From NCBI GenBank assembly GCA_030015575.1, contig JASDDO010000018.1, forward strand, positions 381,667,908 to 381,731,907: a stretch of DNA of 64,000 bases. The letters run 5' to 3'. Of the stretch, positions 32,576-42,563 are shown one piece after another. Within the stretch, counting starts at the first letter, position 1. The number at the start of each line of letters is the position of its first letter. Origin of the DNA: Agapanthus africanus. Taxonomy: Eukaryota > Streptophyta > Magnoliopsida > Asparagales > Amaryllidaceae. Position numbers and translations under genes: made by a program. Below the pieces are notes generated by a model that saw only the letters and a program-made list of their open reading frames with translations, had not been told where the DNA came from and made no database searches.

Positions 32576-34917
32576 GCAACATGTCTTTTGATGCTTCATT
32601 TCCGTTTGTTCGTTCAGAGAGAGGATTCCCTGGAGCACCTGTAGACCGGGAAGTCCTAGCTTTGATCAAAGATCATGACCCGGAATATAAGAAACTTAAC
32701 CTCTGGAGGACGTGGTACAACCAGATTATTAAGAGTCGACGAAGCTTTTCGTGCGCGGTACCCTCGGAGCCCATCATGGAGATCCACTGCGCCAACTCAC
32801 CCCCGGTGAACTATGCCGTGGAGATGGTTAATTGGACTTCAGAAGGGCTTCTTCAGCCCGCTATAGCTTCGATACCCGTTCAGCCTCCCATGGCTTTAGA
32901 TACCTTGGGACGACGTTTTTGTCAAGGCGAGGCTCAGCCGTGGGGGAAACCATATAATATAGGTCCGATTCCTTGTCATCCGACCGGTTATCTGCAATGG
33001 GCCCGCTACATTCTGTTAGCGAAGAAGTCCCAGTTGTTGAGGCTTGGGTTGTATCCTGCAGTTTATGCTTCTCTCTTCCAGTATCCTACGCTTCCCACCT
33101 TGTGGGTTAAGGCATTTCTGGAGCAGTGGAACATTCCTACCAACACCTTCCTTTCGCTGGACCGAGAAGTATCAATCTCCTTAGAGGAGTTTGCAGAAGT
33201 TTCTGGCTTACCGGTCATGGGGGAGGATTATGAGGAGCCGCTTCCTACAGATGAATTTGTTTTTGGTGCCAAGCCAGTGATAATGGGCCTTACCTCGGAG
33301 AACGCCGTTCAACACCAATTTCCTAGTCTGATCAAAGTGTTGAATATTTATGAGGGCATTTTTCTCGAATCTGGGAGCCGCGGGGTTAGTTTTGAGGATT
33401 TCATCGCTCGCTTTCTTCACCCAAAGGTCCTCTCGAAGGAGGCTGTTAAATTCGGCATGCTTGACGACCCTTTCGGCTTGGGTTTAGACAACCTGGCAAC
33501 GACGGAGGTAGATCAGAAGAGTTTCTTCCTTCCCAACTCTCCAATTGTTCCTTTTGCGGAGATTGCAGTCCCTGGGATGGATGAGGAAACATTCTTCTTG
33601 GGATTTCTTGGGCTATGGTTGAGCTGGTTCGCGCTCCCGATGCACCTTCGCCGTATGAGGCCGTTAGTCTTTTATCCGGCTCACCGAATAACTATTGGGG
33701 TGAAAGTGGCAGTCAGGGTCGCCGGTTTAACCCATTTGTATTATGGCCTTGGTCAAGCGGCGGATACCACTGAGCCTGGAGTGCGTCATGTGAACTTCTC
33801 GATGCATTACTTCATGTTATGGCTCGCGCTACATGCACTTGGCGTTTTTGGCATTCACAAAAGGCCTTCATTTTATGACCGGTGTAGCTTCCCCCGGATT
33901 ATGCAATTAGTCAGCGCATCAATTGTAAATCCATCACCGCGGGATGCTAGAGGTTTGCTTCTTCGTCCGCGCACGGTTGGAGACGGCATGACCTTCACCG
34001 ATAAGGTTTTAACCATCGGAAAAGAGTCCGCCACAACGGTCCGGCCATTGCAGGACATTTTCAAAGATGGAACCTCAGTTTTGAAATCTTGGGAGATCCT
34101 CCATTTATATTCTATCAGACCGGGCTTCCTAGTGTTTAGGCAAAATGATGCAGCGCTTTTCATGAGATACAATCCGCATCGTTTTGCCCAATAATTGAGC
34201 TATAATCAAGGAGTGCCGCTGGAGGTTTTCTTGCTAGAACCTACTGCTACTGAAGAGGGAATGTGGAACGCACTGCATCACTTCATGCGCTTAAATACGG
34301 GCTCTCACTTCTTCATCAGCGAGCCAAGTTGCGTCCCGAGGTTCCTTAATGTGTACACGGCGTGGTACCAGCATTCGATAGGCGCCGTCATTAAGGAAGA
34401 AAGGTGGCTGCTACTCGATCGCAAAAGTGCACCTCCTGCCGGCTATCGTAACGTTCCTTTGAAGCGACGGACCACTGTCCCCCCTCCGCTAAGAGAGGTC
34501 GCTGCAGTTGAGCCTCCATGTGTGCTAAGCCCTACACGCGGGTTGCCCCGTGCTCCTGTGGAGACGGTGGATGTACCATCAGTTCCCCGTGCTCCCGCGG
34601 AGACGGTAAATTTAGCTTCCCCCGAATCTGGCGTGGGCTTAGATATCGGGACTCGTCGCCCCAGGGTGCCCACCAAGCGTAAGCTCATGCTTGCTACGAC
34701 TGGAGTTCGCACGCAGAAGAGGAAGAAGAAATCAGTCCTCTCTCTAGATGCTGTACTCGGCCTGGCGCCTCATGATCCTTATAATGAGGGCCTGAGCTAA
34801 TATGGGACCAACGAAGGCCTCTTCATAGCGCCAAAAGATACTGATCTCGCGGCCGCTATTGCAGCTTCTGTGCGATCCGCAACCCACCAGCGGAAATAGC
34901 CACCCTCGTGCAATCAA
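32576..34917 (+). pseudogene. PMD gene exon 1: plant mobile domain
   Basis: The exon starts after TTTTTGCAG (32567-32575), with ATG at 32581 (MSFDASFPFVRSERG). The PMD-type core is around residues 180-240 (LWVKAFLEQWNIPTN, SLDREVSISLEEFAEVSGLP), with further conserved blocks FLGLWLSWFALPMHL and HALGVFGIHKRPSFYDRC. An in-frame TAA (34192-34194) cuts the domain at YNPHRFAQ. The same frame continues as LSYNQGVPLEVFLLEP to a second TAA at 34798. The end of the exon reads in another frame up to the donor at 34918. A basic KRKLM/KRKKKKS stretch near 34680-34730 could be a nuclear signal. Confidence 0.8.
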
Positions 34918-35001
34918 GTAAACATCAGTCGCACCTTGTTATTGCATTATATCTTTATTTTCATTATCTTGCCTTGACTGACATTTTTCCTTTTGTAACA
35001 G

Positions 35002-36247
35002 GCTTTACCACTAAAGAGGCTCTGGCTGCTTCCCTTAGGACCTTCGAGGAGGAGGAGAGGAACCGCGCTTTGTTGGGCATTGGTATGTCTCGGCTTATTG
35101 CATCTTCATTCTCCTTTCTTATAGACAATCTGACCCTTTCTTTATCTTATTGCAGGGACCACAATGCCGATCTCGCAAGGTCATGCAGAAATTCTTCCCG
35201 GGCCAGCCACCGAAGCCCCGGCCTCTTCGGCATTGCCGAAAGAGGCCTTACTCAAACGACCGATGACGGAAGCCTTGACGGCTCCAGAGGTAACCCTTGG
35301 TGCAGGCGATAACGTCCTGTTGCTGGAGGCGTCTAGAAGGTCCTCTTTGATTGCCCGGGCAGAAAGGAAGCGCCGAATGCGCGCGGCGAGGGAGCGTGGT
35401 ATTGCCTTAGCCGCGGGTGTGGGTTCGAGCACCGCTACCCCTGCCGCTACTCCTTCAGAGGAGTCCCCGGCTGCCTTATATACTACCTATAGACGAGCAG
35501 CACGTGCGGCTCGGGAAGTGGTCGGAAGACTAACCCAAGGTAATGTGACACGGGGTTCCGTTGTCAAAGTTTTAAGTATCAATTCTCATATATCTTATCT
35601 TGCAGGGCTGAGTCTTCCCGAAGAGGTGACGGCGACCGCTGGGCTTGGAGCAGCGGTAGAGGAGGTAGCCGTGATTGCCGAACCCGAGGTGGCGATAGGC
35701 GAGGTGACTGTGATCGTTGAGATCGAGCTAGCGGCGGGTGAGACAGTCACGAACGTCGAGCTTGAGATGGCGGTGGGTGAGATGACCACCACTGCCGAAC
35801 CCGAAGTGGCGATGGATGAGATAGCCATAATTGCTGAGCCCGAGGTGGCTGCTCACTCTCAAGAGTCGGGCACCGCTCCAATCATCGCTCTTTTCGCCTA
35901 CGGCTCTTTGCCATCTCTTGGCGTCACAAGCGTTACGACGGCTCTTATAGAGTCAGGGGATGAGGCGACGAGAGGTGAGACCATCCCGATGGAAGAGGAT
36001 GAAGCAGTTGCTGTATCAAGTGACGCTCTCGTCACGGTTCCGACTGGCGACTCATCAGGTAGATTTTTGGGTCATTTCTTTTCTTTTGTTCTGCAATCCT
36101 TTTCAATCTTTCCTGACAGTATTTGTCTTGTTTCTAATGCAGGTGTGGCGAGTGCTGAGGTTGCGCTACCCGAGGCAACGCCACCGGTTACTGTTTTGAC
36201 GGCGACTCCTCCTCTACCTTCTCTCGCACCGTCTCAAATGTTGGAAG
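35002..36247 (+). pseudogene. PMD gene exons 2-5
   Basis: Exons 35002-35082, 35156-35539, 35606-36058 and 36143-36247 join in frame across predicted GT-AG introns. Exon 2 encodes a helical acidic/basic segment (LRTFEEEERNRAL). Exon 3 has a basic run (ARAERKRRMRAARERG). Exon 4 has degenerate acidic repeats built on AEPEVA/GEVTVI-like units, so it is low-complexity. The long uninterrupted ORF at 35164-36261 reads through the introns and is not the true product. Confidence 0.75.
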
Positions 36248-36326
36248 GTACGGATTTGTGACCCATCAGTCTTACTTCTAGGCTGTATAATTTATGTACT
36301 GACATTGCATTACTGCGTCTTTGCAG

Positions 36327-37342
36327 GAGTCCTTTTTGACCACCTGTATCAGGTGCTGCACCCTCACTTCTCCTTCCTGTCAGAGATTGGTCTTCCTGGT
36401 GGTGTCAGTGAGTATCTTTTATAAATGATGTCTTTTCTTTAACGGGTAGTCACATTATTGCTAATCCCTCTTTGTATTGCTTGTAGCCTTACAAATCGAA
36501 GGCGGAGACGAGGCTATCGTTGCGCCGCCAGTACTCCCAGCTCCGCCCCTTGTTGTGGCCGGTATAGTAGACTCTGTTTTCGTGTATCTTCTTTATTTCC
36601 TGAACCGACATCTGACTATGATTTATTTTGCAGCAATCACATCGACTCCAGCCCCGTTCAAGTCTCTTATCATAATGCCGGCAGGGCCCTTTTCCAGACG
36701 TCCATCCTCAAAAGGTGTCGTGACCAGTCTGCGTATGCTGAGCGAATACGTCGAGGAGCTTGACGTGGAGGCTCCTACATCTGCCGCAGATTTCGCTGCC
36801 GAGGTCAATCCAATGCTGGCGATGCTTGTGAACTTCCATAATGAAGGCATCGTCGTGTCTTGGGTTAATCGCTGCAGGGAAATTGAAGCTTGCCTGCATG
36901 AGCTCGAGGTTGGACGTCCTGCTCCAGAGGTCCTGGCTGTGAACGCTCAGCGGGCTGCATGGGTTGAGCAGAGCACTCCCTACTTCCGTCATCTTGAACA
37001 AGAGGTGGCTTTAAAACGTAAGGAGTGCGGAGAGACTTCGAGCGAATCTGCTTGACTGCATGCTCAGGTTGATGCAAATGCTGTACAGTTGAAAGTTATC
37101 TTTGAGGGCCTTCTGCGATGCATCTATGATGGGTTAACACTGAGGCAGCAGCTTGACGTCGTCGAGCGGGATGCACAAAATCGTGGAGCAGTTCAGCAGG
37201 CAGTCGAGGAGCAGCTTTTGTCCTATTTGCGCAACGAGCTCAGGTTGAAGCAGAGTTGGCCGCGGCAGCTGACTATGACGAGAGGCTGTGGGGAGTGCGT
37301 GAGCAATTGATTGGCCTACTTAAGACACTTCCCTCACAATAG
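36327..37342 (+). pseudogene. PMD gene exons 6-8, C-terminal coiled-coil-like region
   Basis: Exons 36327-36407, 36487-36561 and 36634-37342. Exon 8 encodes a helical region (SLRMLSEYVEELDVEAP, WVNRCREIEACLHELEVG, FRHLEQEVALKRKE), then an in-frame TGA (37052-37054), after which AQVDANAVQLKVIFEGLL continues in frame. A frame change near 37225 leads to the probable true stop TAG at 37340-37342. The TGA is compatible with deamination of a methylated CpG. Confidence 0.75.
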
Positions 37343-37369
37343 TTGCTTTTGCGTCATTTGTAAATTTTG

Positions 37370-37375
37370 AATAAA
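37370..37375 (+). terminator. Polyadenylation signal of the PMD gene
   Basis: AATAAA 28 bases after the predicted stop, in AT-rich DNA. A second AATAAA is at 37434-37439. Confidence 0.65.
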
Positions 37376-37609
37376 ATGTATTCATTCTTTTATTTTTTTC
37401 ATATGGTGTATTTTGAACCCAATTGAATTCATGAATAAAAGATACATTTCTTTCGCAATATCTTGTGTCATCTTTCTGCTTTCTCCTTTCTTTTGTTATC
37501 AGTATGTCACCTTAGCAAACATAGCCGGCAGATGATAGGGTAAGTATCTTGTTTTGGCTTCTTCGAGAGGTAGTGATGGCTTAGAAAGCAGGTTCAGATC
37601 TGCTGCCTA

Positions 37610-37800
37610 AGTCTTTTCAACTTCATGTGCCGTGAGGGTCTCATAAAGACTTTTCTCCCTATGAGTCGAGAGGATCCCGCAGGTGTATTTTCTCCTTAGG
37701 AGTCGTGAGGATTCCTAAGTGCGTTTTCTCTTGAGAGTCGTAAGGATCTCATAAGAGAATTATCACTCTTACAAGTCGAGAGGACTCGTAAGTGGTTGTT
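37610..37800. repeat. Hairpin minisatellite (~40-base units), first block
   Basis: Units of the type TCCTTAGGAGTCGTGAGGAT followed by TCCTAAG: a word, then GTCG(T)GAGGA, then the reverse complement of the word. The flanking words change from unit to unit while still pairing. The same unit type returns at 40430-40960. 37801-38264 holds no gene; it is similar, more degenerate DNA. Confidence 0.8.
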
Positions 37801-38264
37801 TCCTTCCTTGTCGAGGTTCGACTTTGGAGAGTGTGGTCTGTGAATAGTATGCAGGAGTCCATTTTGAACTGACTTGCAGGGCCCCAGTGCTTAGGAAACC
37901 GGTTCTTATCCTGATTGCCTAAGGCTTTTCCCTGCGAGTCGAGACGAATCGAGCATTTCTCGCAAGGATATCCTAACATCACAGTTAACCTTTGCTCTTT
38001 ATGACAAAGGTTCGTTAGGGTTTATGGTACTAGGGTTTTGTCCATCGTACCGTCGCGTTGGCTGATGTATTCCTCGATAGGCAATCTTGCTTGTTCGAGT
38101 AGCCTTGCGACTGTCGTGTCTCTGATCCCTTCGGGGGCTGGACAAGACGTCTTCAAGCAATCCTCATAGGCAGTTTGACCGTTGGAAGAGCAAGCATTAG
38201 GAATTTTGCCATGTCACTTTTTACTTGAGGTTAGGCCCATTTTGGAGAGCCCCGATGAGTCATA

Positions 38265-39110
38265 ACCACTCCGCGCTGGTGTGGGATGATCTCCGATATT
38301 CTTTCAAGTTTTATATGAGTTGCCGTCAAGACCCTGAAGCTAGGAATTTGGCCTTCGCTTCGTTCGCTGGTATCGCGTTTGCTGTATCAAGACGAATGTC
38401 GCGATTGTCTCTAGGTTGCTAGTGAACCGTTGAGGTTTGGAGCTAGGGATTTTGCCGTGGCTCCATTTATTTGATTGTCGAGTCTGAATCCTGCTGGAGG
38501 AAGAATGCTGTGGTGACATTTCGTCTGCTGTATCGAGACGAACGTTGAGGTGGTGACCACTCCGTGCTGATGTGGGATGATCTCCGATAGCCCTTCAGGT
38601 TTTATTTGAGTCACCGTCAAGACCCTGAAGCTAGGAGTATGGCCTTCACTTCATTTGCTTTGGCGTGTCCGAATCCTGTTGGAGGAAGGACGCTGTGGTG
38701 ACTTCTCGTTTGCTATATCGAGATGAACGTCGAGGTGGTGACCACTCCGCACTGGTGTGGGATGATCTCCGATAGCCTTTCAGGTTTTATATGAGTTACC
38801 GTCAAGACCATGAAGCTAGGAATTTGGTCTTTGCTTCGTTTGTTTTGGTGTGTCTGAATCCTGCTGGAGGAAGGACGCTGTAGTGATATTTCGTCTGCTG
38901 TATCGAGATGAACGTCGAGGTAGTGACCACTTCGCGCTGGTGTGGGATGATCTCCGATAGTCTTTTAGGTTTTATTTGAGTTGACGTCAAGACCCTGAAG
39001 GTAGGAATTTGGCATTTGCTTCGTTTGCTGGTATTGCGCCTGCTGTATCGAGACGAATGTCACGGTTGTCTCTAGGTTGCTGGTGAACCGTCGAGGTTTG
39101 GAACTAGGGA
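38265..39110. repeat. 185-base tandem repeat
   Basis: ACCACTCCGCGCTGGTGTGG-type starts lie at 38265, 38556, 38741 and 38926; the last three are 185 apart, and the first interval has about 106 extra bases. Units carry TCCTGCTGGAGGAAG and TATCGAGACGAA blocks. ORFs on the minus strand here are repeat shadows. Confidence 0.9.
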
Positions 39111-39242
39111 TTTTGCCGTGGCTCCGCTTGGTGATGTGGCGTCTGAGTCCTGCTGGAATGAGGAGGAACGCTGTTGTGGGTCTCCATGCTGTAGATGTGG
39201 CCGTCGGGACTTGGAACTAGGTACTTTCACCATGGCTCCGTT

Positions 39243-39830
39243 GTTTTGACCGTGAGGTCTTTTGTTGACGTTGTATCTGCATCATGCTGGACTGCGAAGG
39301 AACGCCGTTGTTGACATTGCGTCTGCTGTAGCGAGACGAATGCTGAGATGGAGTTGAGATTTTACCGTCACTCCGCTTTGTTTTGACCGTGAGGTCTTTC
39401 GTTGACGTTGCATCTGCATCCTGCTGGACTGAGAAGGAACGTCGTTTTTGACATTGCATTTGCTATAGCGAGACGAATGCTGAGATGGAGTTGAGACTTT
39501 TCCGTCATTACGCTTTGTTTTGACCGCGAGGTCTTTCGTTGACGTTGTATCTGCATCTTGTTGGACTGAGAAGGAACGTCGTTGTTGACATTGCGTCTAG
39601 TGTAACGAGATGAATGCTGGGATGGAGTTAGGATTTCTCCATCACTCTGCCTTGTTTTGACCGTGAGGTCTTTCGTTGACGTTGCATCTGCATCCTGCTG
39701 GACAGAGAAGGAACGTCTTTGTTGACATTGCGTCTAGTGTAACGAGACGAATGCTGGGATGGAGTTGGGATTTCGCCATCACTCCGCCTTGCTGACGTTG
39801 CGTCTGCTGTAACGAGACGAATGTCAAGGT
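39243..39830. repeat. 137-base tandem repeat, 4 copies plus a partial fifth
   Basis: GTTTTGACCG-type starts at 39243, 39380, 39517 and 39654 are exactly 137 apart, and a truncated fifth unit begins at 39791. Units share the TCCTGCTGGA and CGAGACGAAT words with the 185-base array, so the two arrays are probably related. Confidence 0.95.
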
Positions 39831-40429
39831 GGTCTCTAGGTTGTCTGGGAACCATCGAGATTTGGAGTAGGGGCTTTGTCGTAGCTCCAGGGTTGATTAC
39901 AGCGTCTGAATCCTGCTGGAATGGGGAGGAACGTCGTTGATGATCTCTAGGCTATCCCTGAACCGTCGAGATTTGGCTTCATTTTCTAATGAAGCCTGGG
40001 GAGGGAAGGTGTGATTCCTTCTTTGTTTGCGCCCCTGAATTGTATACAGGGATTGATGTGATATCACCTATAGGGAAAAAAGTTTTACTTTTTTATTTAC
40101 TTTTTCATTCCGCGATGCTTTATCATTTCAGCTCTTATATCGCGAAAGTCGCGATTGCCCAATCATTTCGGCTATTTTTCGCGATGCCCAATCATTTCGG
40201 CTATTTATTTTATTTTTACTCGCTGCTTTTTATTGCGAGTTGCCCAATCATTTCGGCTATTTCGTATGCATGTGTTGCTCGCTGGCTTTTCGCTGCAAGC
40301 TTGGGATTATACATCGATTTCGGCATCAGCACCGCTACAACTGGAATATTGCCAGGAGCAAATCATCATTTGTCTCTGTCGATGTCGAAAAAAGGTGACT
40401 TAGCGAACAGGGTTAGGGTCCTGTCGACT
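39831..40429. repeat. Repeat-rich spacer with GCCCAATCATTTCGGCTATT copies
   Basis: GCCCAATCATTTCGGCTATT occurs at about 40157, 40188 and 40242, linked by TCGCGA-type palindromes. The 176-codon ORF starting at 39989 crosses these repeats and has no recognisable motif, so no gene is called. Confidence 0.7.
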
Positions 40430-40960
40430 AAGGCTTTTGATTCTATGAGCCGTAAGGGTCTTATGAAAGTATTTCTCCCTGCGAGTTGTGAGGATCTCGT
40501 AGGTGCGTTTTCTCCTTAGGAATCGTGAGAACTCCTAAGTGTATGTTCTCTTATAAGTCGTAAGGATCTTACAAGAGTGTTTTCTCCTTATAAGTCAAAA
40601 GGACTCATAAGGGTTGTTCACCGTGTAGACATATCCCTAGTTACGGATGGGACTTTGTTAGGGAAATGTTTATTCGCGCCCGTGGATTGTATACAAGGGT
40701 CAATACTGAACCGCTTGTAGGGCAAAGTTGGAGGTTGTGGTGGCCGCTTAAGAACAGGTTCAGATCCTTATAGCTTAAGACTTTCGAATCTTATGAGCCG
40801 TGAGGGTCTCATAAGAGGGTTCTCTTTACGAGTCGTGAGGATCTCGCAAGTGTAATTTCTCCTTAGGAATCGTGAGGGTTCCTAAGTGTGTTGCTCCCTT
40901 GTGAGTTATAAGGATCTCATGCAGGTGGTTTCTCCTTACAAAGTCGAGAGGACCTTGCAA
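40430..40960. repeat. Hairpin minisatellite, second block
   Basis: Same unit type as 37610-37800: for example CTTAGGAA, then TCGTGAGGG, then TTCCTAAG near 40860-40885, and CCTTAT/ATAAGG near 40590-40610. The pairing words vary together. Confidence 0.8.
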
Positions 40961-40979
40961 GTGTCTTTCAACAAGATTG

Positions 40980-41290
40980 CGCCCTTTCGGGTTTTCACAA
41001 AACTCGCCGGTAGCCCTGCTGTTTTTACTCACGGAGCCCTTTCGGGTTTAATCCGTGCCCTTTTGCTTATGGATATACCGTTTTCTTCTCCTTTTTTTTC
41101 TTTCTCTTTCTTTTTTTTTATTCTAACGAGGTTGCGCCTTTTCTGGTTTTCACAAAACTCGCCGGTAGCCCTACCGTTTTTACTCATGGAGGCCTTTCGG
41201 GTTTTCATCCGTGCCCATTTTGCTTGTGGACATACCGTTTTCTTCTTCTTTTTTTCCTTTTTTTCTCTCTTTTTTTGTATCATCCTTGTG
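40980..41290. repeat. 155-base direct duplication ending in pyrimidine tracts
   Basis: AAAACTCGCCGGTAGCCCT occurs at 40999 and 41154. Each unit contains CTTTCGGGTTTT and ACCGTTTTCTTCT and ends in a long CT tract, which on the minus strand is a purine tract. Apparent ORFs are low-complexity. Confidence 0.9.
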
Positions 41291-41429
41291 ATGCTGCGGT
41301 CTGTAGTAGTTTATCGACGTCTCGGTCAATATCCAGTTTTAGGACATAGCGGTCCATTGTTAGTTTAACGACGTTTCGGTCTTTGGTTCATAGGTCGGAC
41401 ATTTTTGAAGATCTTTCAGCACTCCTCTA
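41291..41429. repeat. Minisatellite related to 29590-29850
   Basis: Degenerate units GGTCAATATCCAGTTTTAGG and GGTCCATTGTTAGTTTAACG, of the same kind as those near the left end of the element. No gene. Confidence 0.65.
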
Positions 41430-42563
41430 GTTTTTTGCCGAAAAAACCAATTTCTCATGGAGCTTCCCTATAAAAGAGCATGATGCCCCCGACGTGTCCA
41501 TCCTTTTCTGAGCATGTTATTGTGGCGGGTTTACCTTCCAGTTGTCAGAAAACGCGAATTTGCCCTGTTGGTATTCATCCTCAATCTAGCCTTTGAAGAC
41601 GTAGCAATTTTCAAGTGGGTGGCCCATTACTCTGTGGTAGGGACAATAGTTAGGATGGTTAACGTCACCCGGTTGCGACGGATGTTTTGGATCTGGCAGA
41701 GTGATGAGCCCGTTGCGCACTGCCAGTTCGAACAGTCTCCTTGTTTTATCCCTGGGAAATGAGTAAGGACGTTTCAACTTCTCATCGAGGGATCGCGGCT
41801 TGTTGCTTTGACGAACAGACAGTCTCGGGTTACTCGGCTGTTGCTGAGCGTTGGTGACAAAGGTCGCTTTTCCCTTCCCCTTATCCTTTTTTCTTGATCC
41901 CTTGTTTGCGGGTCCGAGATCCTTTTCAGGTAGCGTGCGATTGCGTAGCGGAATTTTCTCGCAGCTCTTCGTTTCTTTCTCTTTTCCTGAGGTGGATTTC
42001 TTGAAGAGAGGGCTGAGAGTAATTTCTTCTTCAGAATTGCTCCTGAAGGTGAGAACTTGCGATCCCCTGCTATCAACCATGTGACAGTTGTCGGCAGCTC
42101 TTTCTCGTTCGTCTGTTGCATTTTTCTGCTGTCGACGAGTTTCACGCTCCATCCTCTTGAAGTGCTGCCTGTGAGCGACATACCCTTGCCACCAATTTTT
42201 AAAGGCGTTGCACTCTTCGGTGGGGTGCACAATCCTTTGATGATATAAACAGTAATTAGGATGCACATCCTCATCATTAAGGCGTATATTGCCAGGAGAA
42301 TTTTCTCTAAAAGAAGGCAGCTTCATTCCCATCGATATGGATTGGGCGAACCCTTTCCTCATCTTGAACCTTCTTTTATTTGCGGTAGATGAAGTGCTTT
42401 GACCTGGGGGAAGTGTTTTAACCCTTTTGTCCAGTCGCCGGCGTTTGGCCTTTTCAAATATGGCCATCTCACGCTCTCGATCTGCTTTATTTTTAAGATG
42501 GGTTTCGTTCAGGAATGCATCAATCATTTCGTCTGATGGTCCTAGAAGTTCCGGCTCAGGATC
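41430..42563 (-). pseudogene. gag: Tat-like Gag region, copy B
   Basis: Open on the minus strand from 42563 to a TAG at 41586-41588. It has two C-X2-H-X4-H-X4-C knuckles: CLYHQRIVHPTEEC and, near the C-terminus, CPYHRVMGHPLENC. Between them are Lys/Arg/Glu-rich helices. The last ~450 bases (about 41430-41885) duplicate copy A at about 53100-53560. After the TAG the frame continues with stops. The apparent first residues left of copia-1 come from its LTR. GGATC at 42559-42563 is the left TSD of copia-1. Gag identity is moderate. Confidence 0.7.

Larger units (their letters stand above)
31845..37375 (+). pseudogene. Plant mobile domain (PMD) gene, eight coding exons, decayed
   Basis: Spans from the TATA-box-predicted start to AATAAA at 37370. 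Predicted introns, all GT-AG and phase-consistent: 31934-32575 (5' UTR), 34918-35001, 35083-35155, 35540-35605, 36059-36142, 36248-36326, 36408-36486, 36562-36633. It runs antisense to the Tat-like gag and lies beside the candidate 3' LTR. PMD proteins occur as host genes (MAIN/MAIL family) and in transposons. At least three in-frame stops (34192, 34798, 37052) and two frame changes (between 34798 and 34900; near 37225) make it a pseudogene. Confidence 0.8.

Noticed and set aside
32549-32576. TGTCAGTACT edge and purine tract as a proven LTR start
   Set aside because: Kept only as a candidate: without the 5' LTR in the window the boundary cannot be confirmed, and the tract doubles as a splice acceptor for the antisense gene.
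35164-36261. A single 365-codon gene
   Set aside because: The frame runs through predicted introns that have good donors and acceptors; the exon model gives consistent phases with the flanking exons.
39243-39830. Regular 137-base array as a CRISPR-like structure
   Set aside because: There are no unique spacers between short identical repeats, and the whole unit repeats; the genome is plant nuclear.
39217-39855. Minus-strand ORFs of 60-80 codons with repeated peptides
   Set aside because: They follow the 137-base tandem repeat and are its translation shadows.
40886-41368. 160-codon ORF rich in Phe and Ser
   Set aside because: Produced by long pyrimidine tracts in the 155-base duplication.
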